The notes beneath the pieces were generated by a model. That model was given only the letters and a program-made list of their open reading frames with translations, was not told where the DNA came from and ran no database searches. Shown here piece by piece: positions 1 to 4,301 of a stretch of 5,078 nt of DNA. The DNA lies in assembly GCA_016303035.1 (NCBI GenBank), contig JAEDML010000090.1:1-5078 (forward strand), written 5' to 3'. The position numbers were made by a program, and so were the translations under genes. This DNA comes from Clostridiaceae bacterium (GTDB lineage: Bacteria; Bacillota; Clostridia; Oscillospirales; Acutalibacteraceae). Within the stretch, counting starts at the first letter, position 1. Every line of letters starts with the position of its first letter.

Positions 1-4
1 ACAT
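1..4 (-). CDS. Start of an unidentified gene leaving the window to the left
   Basis: On the minus strand an ATG at 4-2 is preceded, with an 8-base gap, by a perfect AGGAGG ribosome binding site (18-13). A promoter-like pair lies further upstream at 41-70. This is the normal layout of a gene start, but only the first codon is inside the window, so nothing can be said about the product. It would be transcribed divergently from the hsp20 gene and share its 5' intergenic region. Confidence 0.4.
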
Positions 5-12
5 TTTCAATG

Positions 13-18
13 CCTCCT
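13..18 (-). promoter_or_regulatory. Ribosome binding site of the left-edge gene
   Basis: AGGAGG on the minus strand is a full match to the anti-Shine-Dalgarno core and sits 8 bases before ATG (4-2). It is the main evidence that a gene begins at the window edge. Confidence 0.5.
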
Positions 19-40
19 GTAAAAAATATTTTACCTAAAA

Positions 41-70
41 AGAATACTACTAAAATACCCCTGCCGTCAA
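41..70 (-). promoter_or_regulatory. Candidate sigma-A promoter for the left-edge gene
   Basis: On the minus strand TTGACG (70-65, five of six consensus bases) is followed after 18 bases by TATTCT (46-41, four of six). Transcription would start near position 34, leaving a leader of about 30 bases that contains the AGGAGG site. The surroundings are very AT-rich, so chance matches are expected; position and spacing relative to the ribosome binding site support it. Confidence 0.4.
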
Positions 71-138
71 TAGGAAATCTTAATTTTTTTAATTTATAAA
101 CAACTTTTCCTGTTAATATTATCCTGTTACCGCAATTT

Positions 139-154
139 ATTTAATATATTAAAT
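139..154. repeat. 16-bp perfect AT palindrome
   Basis: ATTTAATATATTAAAT reads identically on both strands with no spacer. It lies between the two divergent genes, about 70 bases upstream of the minus-strand -35 candidate and about 50 bases upstream of CIRCE. It could be an operator for a dimeric regulator, but it contains only A and T in AT-rich DNA, so chance is a real alternative. Confidence 0.35.
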
Positions 155-200
155 CCAAAGGGTGCAAATGGCGTTCTGTTCAAGCGACACGCGAAGCATT

Positions 201-233
201 ATTTTAGCACTCTTTTTGTTAGAGTGCTAAAAT
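201..233 (+). promoter_or_regulatory. CIRCE operator (HrcA binding site)
   Basis: The sequence TTAGCACTC (204-212), nine spacer bases, GAGTGCTAA (222-230) is an exact match to the CIRCE consensus. The symmetry extends three bases further on each side, giving 12-bp arms from 201 to 233. CIRCE is the binding site of the repressor HrcA, whose folding depends on GroEL, so genes under it are derepressed on heat shock. The next gene downstream is hsp20 at 426, the evident target. The element lies nearly 200 bases from the start codon. HrcA itself is not in the window. Confidence 0.95.
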
Positions 234-245
234 TTAATAAATAAT
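216..245 (+). promoter_or_regulatory. hsp20: Candidate hsp20 promoter overlapping CIRCE
   Basis: TTGTTA (216-221, four of six -35 bases) lies in the CIRCE spacer. AATAAT (240-245, five of six -10 bases) follows after 18 bases. A promoter here would be directly blocked by HrcA on CIRCE, which is how CIRCE normally works. Sequence match is moderate and the flanks are AT-rich, so the exact start is uncertain. Confidence 0.35.
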
Positions 246-318
246 TCACGATTTGTTAAACCAATATACGATTTTTAAGCATAGAATAATAATCGTAAAG
301 AAAACGAAGGTGATTGAG

Positions 319-330
319 ATGTACAATTAA
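319..330 (+). CDS. Three-codon leader ORF (Met-Tyr-Asn-stop)
   Basis: ATG TAC AAT TAA is preceded by AAGGTGAT (307-314), whose last seven bases match the complement of the 16S rRNA 3' end, with a 4-base gap to the ATG. This is a better ribosome binding site than many genes have, yet the frame closes after three codons. It lies in the presumed hsp20 leader, directly before the hairpin at 334-368. It may be a minimal upstream ORF that positions a ribosome on the leader, or a relic of a former gene start. No homology can be judged at this length. Confidence 0.3.
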   Translation: MYN

Positions 331-333
331 AAA

Positions 334-368
334 ATTCGTTCGGAGCCTTTTAGTCCGGCCGTACGAAT
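334..368 (+). other. Hairpin in the hsp20 leader
   Basis: Bases 334-343 pair with 359-368 as a 10-position stem with one T-T mismatch (340/362), around a 15-base loop. No T-run follows directly, so it does not look like a terminator. The loop and inner stem contain GGAGCCTTT (342-350), which can instead pair with the Shine-Dalgarno region at 414-422, so the hairpin may be one of two competing folds. Confidence 0.45.
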
Positions 369-413
369 ATTTAAAAACCGGATTTAAAATTTAAATTTTT
401 AATTTTTATTTTT

Positions 414-418
414 GGAGG
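414..418 (+). promoter_or_regulatory. hsp20: hsp20 Shine-Dalgarno, possibly sequestered
   Basis: GGAGG lies 7 bases before the ATG at 426 and decides that start over the in-frame ATG three codons later. The segment 414-422 can form nine consecutive pairs with 342-350 (five Watson-Crick and four G-U), covering the whole site. A wobble-rich helix over a heat-shock gene's ribosome binding site is reminiscent of RNA thermometers, but no folding energy has been calculated. Confidence 0.6.
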
Positions 419-425
419 CTTTTTT

Positions 426-881
426 ATGTTTGAAATGAGACCTTATGACAACCGCAGAAACCATTTGGGATATTACAATCCCTTTAGGGAGCTTGAAAAT
501 TTTGAAAAGGATTTCTTCACAAACGGCTTTGATATTTTCAGCGGAAATCCCGCAGGCTTTAAGACCGATATAAAGGACACGGGAGACGCTTATGTTTTGG
601 AGGCGGATATGCCGGGCTTTGATAAAAAGGATATTCACCTTGATATTAACGGCAACTACCTAACGGTAAGCGCCGAACGCCGTTCCGAGTGCGAACAAAG
701 GGACAAAGATCACAATTATGTACGCCGCGAGCGTTCCTACGGTTCGTACAGCAGAAGCTTTGATATATCCTCGGTAGATACCGACGGTATAAAAGCCAAA
801 TACGAAAACGGCGTGCTAACCCTTACAATGCCCAAAAAGCCTGAGATTACAGGCGGCACAAAGCGGCTTGAAATAGAATAA
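426..881 (+). CDS. hsp20: Hsp20-family small heat-shock protein
   Basis: This 151-residue cytosolic protein belongs to the alpha-crystallin/Hsp20 family: ATP-independent chaperones that form oligomers and hold unfolding proteins until Hsp70/ClpB-type systems refold them. The N-terminal arm (about 1-44) is aromatic-rich and carries NPFRELE-type residues common in bacterial Hsp20s. The alpha-crystallin domain spans about 45-138, with DMPGFDKKDI at 61-70 and the hallmark A-x-x-x-N-G-V-L (124-131). A C-terminal L-E-I (148-150) fits the I/V/L-x-I anchor that docks on a neighbouring subunit. Length is normal for the family. The gene has a perfect CIRCE element upstream and its own terminator 15 bases after the stop, so it is probably monocistronic and HrcA-controlled. 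Family assignment is secure; client proteins are unknown. Confidence 0.95.
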   Translation: MFEMRPYDNRRNHLGYYNPFRELENFEKDFFTNGFDIFSGNPAGFKTDIKDTGDAYVLEADMPGFDKKDIHLDINGNYLTVSAERRSECEQRDKDHNYVRRERSYGSYSRSFDISSVDTDGIKAKYENGVLTLTMPKKPEITGGTKRLEIE

Positions 882-896
882 CGGCAAATATTAGGT

Positions 897-933
897 CGGA
901 TTCGCCTAAAAACGGGCGAATCCGTCTTTTTTT
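897..933 (+). terminator. Intrinsic terminator of hsp20
   Basis: A perfect 10-bp GC-rich stem (897-906 with 915-924) with an 8-base loop is followed by TC and seven T residues (927-933). It begins 15 bases after the hsp20 stop and separates that gene from the symporter, which has its own promoter. Confidence 0.92.
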
Positions 934-955
934 GCGCCAAAACGGCAATTTTTTC

Positions 956-984
956 TTGCAATCAGCGCCATATACATATATAAT
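956..984 (+). promoter_or_regulatory. Sigma-A promoter of the AGCS symporter gene
   Basis: TTGCAA (956-961, four of six -35 bases), a 17-base spacer and a perfect TATAAT (979-984) form a strong housekeeping promoter. Transcription should begin near 991, giving a leader of about 30 bases with the ribosome binding site AAGGGGG at 1007-1013, 7 bases before the ATG. Confidence 0.75.
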
Positions 985-1004
985 TAAAAAATAGTTTTTT
1001 AATT
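982..1004. repeat. Perfect AT inverted repeat over the transcription start
   Basis: AATTAAAAAA (982-991) and TTTTTTAATT (995-1004) are exact inverse complements around a TAG loop. The repeat covers the end of the -10 box and the expected start site of the symporter gene. It could be an operator at the start site or a weak 5' hairpin in the message. It is all A and T outside the loop, so it may be only a low-complexity effect. Confidence 0.4.
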
Positions 1005-1020
1005 TTAAGGGGGCAAAAAT

Positions 1021-2559
1021 ATGCAGGAATTTTTTAAAAGCCTTACCGAAATCAACGACGCGGTAAATTCCTTCGTTTGGGTTAAGATAGGGCTTGTTCT
1101 GCTGCTCGGAACCGGTATTCTTATGACCGTGCTGACAAAGTTCTTTCAGGTTTCTCACCTTAAGCACTGGTGGAAAAGCACGATAGGAAGCGTTTTCAAA
1201 AAGGGCAGCGCCGCAAAAAGAAAAACCGATAAAAAGAGCATCTCTCAGTTTCAGGCGCTTTGCACCGCGCTTGCCGCAACAATCGGCACCGGAAACATCG
1301 CCGGTGTTTCGGCGGCAATAGTCGTAGGCGGACCGGGAGCCGTGTTCTGGATGTGGATTGCCGCATTTTTCGGTATGATGACAAACTATTCCGAAAATGT
1401 GCTCGGAATATTCTACCGCCGTAAAAATCAAAAGGGCGAATGGTGCGGCGGACCGATGTACTATCTTCAGGACGGTCTCGGCTCCAAAAAACACTGTAAA
1501 GGACTCGGAAAAATCCTCGCGGTTATATTCTCGCTTTTTGCAATACTTGCATCTTTCGGAATCGGCAATATGGGGCAGATAAATAAAATCACGCTCAATA
1601 TTCAGTCGGCGTTTTTCTCCTCTGCGGACGGGGTTAAAATTTTCGGGTTCCCCGTTGCCGCGGTAGTTATAGGCGCGGTGCTTATGGTGGTTGCGGCGCT
1701 TATAATCCTCGGAGGATTACAGCGCATTGCCGCTGTTGCAGAGCGTGTAGTTCCGTTTATGGCGGTGCTTTACATCATCGGCTGTATTGTGGTTTTCTGC
1801 GTACATATACAAAATGTAGGCGCTATGTTTGCGGCTATATTCAAGTTTGCCTTCGGCATAAAAGCTGTAGGCGGCGCGGCAACCGGAATTTTAATTAAAA
1901 CGGTTATTACCCAGGGCTTTAAGCGCGGTGTTTTCTCAAATGAAGCAGGACTTGGCTCATCGGTTATGGTACACTCCTCCTCCAACACAAGGGAGCCTGT
2001 TATGCAGGGTATGTGGGGAATTTTCGAGGTGTTTTTCGATACCTTTATCGTCTGCACGATGACGGCAATCGTAGTTCTCTCCTCGGGCGCTATCGACCTT
2101 AACACCGGCCTTGCGGCAGAGGGCACTAACGACGCTACGCTTGTAGCCCAGGCTTTCGGAAATGTTTTCGGAAAGGGCGGAGAAATTTTCGTAGCTCTTG
2201 CGATTCTCCTGTTTGCTTTTACTACAGTTCTCGGCTGGTCACAGTACGGAACCATTGCCGCAGGTTATCTGTTCGGCGCCAAAGCGTCAATCGTTTACCG
2301 CGTTATATTCGTGCTTATGATAATGTCGGGCGCGCTTATGACATCTTCTCTTGCATGGGATATTTCCGACACCTTTAACGGACTTATGATGATACCGAAC
2401 CTTATCGGTGTTATCGCGCTGTGTCCGCTGGTGGCGCGTATAACCAAAAACTATGTTTCGAGAAAAATAAAGGGCGACGGTACAGAAAAAGCACTGCTTT
2501 CATACCACGCCGATATTCAGGCGGAATCCGAAGCAATTATAGCCGCCGAAAGCGAATAA
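1021..2559 (+). CDS. AGCS-family sodium:alanine/glycine symporter
   Basis: This 512-residue inner-membrane protein is a secondary transporter of the alanine/glycine:cation symporter family, which imports small neutral amino acids (alanine, glycine, in some members glutamine) with Na+. Diagnostic segments are ATIGTGNIAG (86-95), GGPGAVFWMW (103-112) with NYSEN soon after (122-126), GGPMYYL (143-149), and KRGVFSNEAGLGSS (301-314), followed by PVMQGMWGIFEVFFDT (326-341). Hydrophobic segments recur along the chain, for example about 21-42, 163-182, 211-232, 244-264, 341-355, 387-404, 423-443 and 455-472. The start is fixed by AAGGGGG 7 bases upstream. The charged C-terminal tail (about 474-512) ends in an Ala/Glu-rich stretch. 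It appears monocistronic, with its own promoter and terminator. Substrate cannot be fixed from sequence alone; AlsT/GlnT-like glutamine transport is a possible alternative given the nitrogen genes nearby. Confidence 0.93.
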   Translation: MQEFFKSLTEINDAVNSFVWVKIGLVLLLGTGILMTVLTKFFQVSHLKHWWKSTIGSVFKKGSAAKRKTDKKSISQFQALCTALAATIGTGNIAGVSAAIVVGGPGAVFWMWIAAFFGMMTNYSENVLGIFYRRKNQKGEWCGGPMYYLQDGLGSKKHCKGLGKILAVIFSLFAILASFGIGNMGQINKITLNIQSAFFSSADGVKIFGFPVAAVVIGAVLMVVAALIILGGLQRIAAVAERVVPFMAVLYIIGCIVVFCVHIQNVGAMFAAIFKFAFGIKAVGGAATGILIKTVITQGFKRGVFSNEAGLGSSVMVHSSSNTREPVMQGMWGIFEVFFDTFIVCTMTAIVVLSSGAIDLNTGLAAEGTNDATLVAQAFGNVFGKGGEIFVALAILLFAFTTVLGWSQYGTIAAGYLFGAKASIVYRVIFVLMIMSGALMTSSLAWDISDTFNGLMMIPNLIGVIALCPLVARITKNYVSRKIKGDGTEKALLSYHADIQAESEAIIAAESE

Positions 2560-2576
2560 TTTACTTTGTATACGCT

Positions 2577-2611
2577 AAAAATCCTGCTCACTTGTGTGAG
2601 CAGGATTTTTT
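2577..2611 (+). terminator. Strong intrinsic terminator between convergent genes
   Basis: A perfect 15-bp stem (2577-2591 with 2596-2610) closes on a TTGT loop and ends in TTTTTT (2606-2611). It begins 17 bases after the symporter stop. Because the left arm starts with AAAAA, the same hairpin followed by Ts can act on the minus strand too, and it lies 20 bases past the asparagine synthetase stop (2631). It is therefore probably a bidirectional terminator. Confidence 0.92.
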
Positions 2612-2630
2612 GATAATCTTTATTAAATTA

Positions 2631-4211
2631 TTACTTACCGCTGTCGCCGTAGTTTGAAAGCACACGGGCGGACGGATCGTTTACATCGCAACCCTGCCAT
2701 TCCTTATTGGGCATCCAGAAGTCCTTAACCATTTCAGCCTGACCGGGATAATACTTTTCAAACAGTTCGCGGTAAAGGAGAGACTCCTTTGTAAAGGGCT
2801 TTGCAAAGGTATATTTTTCACACTTTTCGGCAAATTCCTTATCGGTATATACCGTGTCTGCATATTCCTTTAGGTAGTCAACCATTGAATGACCGACAGC
2901 GTCGCTGAATGCCGCCTTTTCACGCATTAAAATATCATAGGGAAGATAATCGCCCTCAAAGGCGTGCCTTAATAAATATTTACCTTTGTTGTAGCGGTTC
3001 ATCTTCTTTTCGGGGTCGACGCTCATAACATATTTTACAAAATCAAGATCGCCGAACGGTACGCGCGCCTCGATTGAGTTTACCGAGATACAGCGGTCTG
3101 CACGAAGCACATCGTACATATAAAGCTCCCTTACCCTCTTTTCGGATTCTTTTTGGAAAGAAGCGGCGTCGGGCGCGAAATCGGTGTATTTATAACCGAA
3201 AAGCTCGTCGGAAATCTCACCTGTTAACAGCACGCGGATATCGGTGGTCTCGTGTATTGCCTTGCAGACAAGGTACATACCAATGCTTGCGCGGATAGTA
3301 GTGATATCGTATGTTCCGAGCAGCGCCACAACCTCAGGCAGCGCCTTTATGACGTCATCCTTTGTAATTATAACCTCGGTATGCTCGGAGCCTATGTAAT
3401 CGGCTACCTCCTTTGCATATTTAAGGTCGATAGCGTCGGTGCTCATACCTATTGCAAAGGTGCGTATCGGCTTTTTTAACAGCTTTGCGGATACGGCGCA
3501 AACCAGCGAGGAATCAAGTCCTCCGCTCAAAAGAAAGCCGAGAGGGGCGTCGGCGTCAAGCCGTTTTTCAATTCCTTTGATAAGCTTTTCCCTTATGTTT
3601 TTACATACGGTTTCAACATCGTCGTAACAAACCTTGTCAACCGCGGTTACATCGCGGTAGCAGTGGAATTCGCCGTCCTTATAAAAATATCCGGGCGGGA
3701 AAGGCATTACCTTTTCCGATAATCCCACAAGGTTTTTAGCTTCGGAGGCAAACATTATGCCGCCCTGCCCGTCATATCCGTAAAAAAGCGGGCGTATGCC
3801 GATAGGATCGCGCGCGGCGATAAGCGATTTTGTATCTCCGTCATAAATAATCATAGCAAACTCGGCGTCAAGCATTGCGAACATATCGGTACCGTATTTT
3901 TCGTAAAGCGGCAAAAGTATTTCGCAGTCCGAATCGCTTGCAAAACAGTACCCTTCTTTTATCAGTTCTTCCTTAACAGGGCGAAAGCCGTAAATTTCTC
4001 CGTTGCAGACAAGCTTTCTGTTTCCGAGCAAAAACGGCTGCATACCCTTGTCGGTAAGTCCCATAATGGCAAGTCGGTGAAATCCCAGCATTCCGTTATT
4101 GAGCTTCACCACCGCCGACATATCCGGACCCCGTGAAACGGTTTCCGCAAAACCTTTTTTGAATTCCTCCGGCGTAAGGGCGCTACCGGTGTAACCCATA
4201 ATAGAACACAT
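2631..4211 (-). CDS. asnB: Asparagine synthase, glutamine-hydrolysing
   Basis: This 526-residue cytosolic enzyme (EC 6.3.5.4 type) makes asparagine from aspartate, ATP and glutamine. The start is placed at 4211, not the in-frame ATG at 4247, because it gives M-C-S-I-M-G with the catalytic Cys2 exposed after Met removal, and because GGGG (4222-4219) sits 7 bases upstream. The glutaminase domain (about 2-190) has Cys2, RGPD (27-30), HRLAI (45-49), the NGE oxyanion site (70-72) and SDCE (94-97). The synthetase domain (from about 200) has the PPi-binding loop SGGLDSS (229-235), TYDITTIRAS (300-309), GEISDE (331-336) and EARVPF. Similarity runs the whole length to E. coli AsnB, which is about 30 residues longer. 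The Ile in GEISDE replaces the usual Gly. The gene follows the Amt/P-II gene by 90 bases and may be cotranscribed with it. Confidence 0.93.
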   Translation of the reverse strand: MCSIMGYTGSALTPEEFKKGFAETVSRGPDMSAVVKLNNGMLGFHRLAIMGLTDKGMQPFLLGNRKLVCNGEIYGFRPVKEELIKEGYCFASDSDCEILLPLYEKYGTDMFAMLDAEFAMIIYDGDTKSLIAARDPIGIRPLFYGYDGQGGIMFASEAKNLVGLSEKVMPFPPGYFYKDGEFHCYRDVTAVDKVCYDDVETVCKNIREKLIKGIEKRLDADAPLGFLLSGGLDSSLVCAVSAKLLKKPIRTFAIGMSTDAIDLKYAKEVADYIGSEHTEVIITKDDVIKALPEVVALLGTYDITTIRASIGMYLVCKAIHETTDIRVLLTGEISDELFGYKYTDFAPDAASFQKESEKRVRELYMYDVLRADRCISVNSIEARVPFGDLDFVKYVMSVDPEKKMNRYNKGKYLLRHAFEGDYLPYDILMREKAAFSDAVGHSMVDYLKEYADTVYTDKEFAEKCEKYTFAKPFTKESLLYRELFEKYYPGQAEMVKDFWMPNKEWQGCDVNDPSARVLSNYGDSGK

Positions 4212-4215
4212 ATTT

Positions 4216-4226
4216 CTTCCCCTTTT
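4216..4226 (-). promoter_or_regulatory. asnB: asnB ribosome binding site with pairing potential
   Basis: The minus-strand AAAAGGGGAAG contains the asnB Shine-Dalgarno. It can pair over 11 consecutive positions (one G-U) with CTTCCCTTTTT at 4270-4260, which is also the 5' arm of the hairpin in the spacer. The local hairpin and the helix covering this site cannot form together. Confidence 0.5.
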
Positions 4227-4241
4227 CGTTATTTTTAAAAC

Positions 4242-4277
4242 GCACAAACGCTTCCCTTAAAAAAGGGAAGCTTGTGC
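4242..4277 (-). terminator. Hairpin in the amt-asnB spacer, terminator or attenuator
   Basis: In the minus-strand transcript bases 4277-4272 pair with 4247-4242, and after a 2-base bulge (4249-4248) bases 4271-4263 pair with 4258-4250 around a UUUU loop, 15 pairs in all. The hairpin is followed by G and TTTT (4241-4237), a short T-run, so termination would be partial at best. It begins 24 bases after the stop of the Amt/P-II gene. It may be a leaky terminator limiting asnB expression, an RNA-processing or stabilising hairpin, or one arm of a switch. No clear promoter for asnB alone is seen in the spacer. Confidence 0.55.
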
Positions 4278-4301
4278 CGATTTAAGATTTTAGTATTTTT
4301 A

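Larger units (their letters stand above)
5..425. other. Divergent intergenic regulatory region
   Basis: No protein gene of credible length or codon pattern was found in this stretch. It is strongly AT-rich apart from about 155-200 and 334-368. It holds the minus-strand promoter at 41-70, a perfect palindrome at 139-154, the CIRCE operator at 201-233 with an overlapping promoter candidate, a three-codon ORF at 319-330, a hairpin at 334-368 and the hsp20 Shine-Dalgarno at 414-418. If transcription starts near the CIRCE element, the hsp20 message has an unusually long leader of roughly 170 bases. Confidence 0.6.

Noticed and set aside
168..230. A 20-residue ORF with a hydrophobic C-terminal half, preceded by AAAGGGTG and ending inside the right arm of CIRCE.
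   Set aside because: Its last half is simply the translation of the CIRCE operator, which is conserved for protein binding, and it would probably lie upstream of the hsp20 transcript start. No support beyond the start site.
253..287. A second hsp20 promoter made from TTGTTA (253-258) and TAGAAT (282-287).
   Set aside because: The spacer would be 23 bases, too long for a sigma-A promoter.
847..1494. A 215-codon open frame on the minus strand over the hsp20 terminator and the 5' part of the symporter gene.
   Set aside because: It crosses a clear terminator and promoter and overlaps a secure AGCS gene; its translation shows no family pattern. It is a shadow frame.
1770..2255. A 161-codon open frame on the minus strand inside the symporter gene.
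   Set aside because: It lies wholly within a strongly conserved coding region on the other strand, has no ribosome binding site of note and has low-complexity Pro/Ala/Thr-rich translation typical of antisense frames.
4212..4247. Longer asnB reading frame starting at the in-frame ATG 4247, adding 12 residues.
   Set aside because: It would bury the essential N-terminal Cys nucleophile, has no suitable ribosome binding site because the hairpin occupies that region, and the start at 4211 has GGGG at the right distance.
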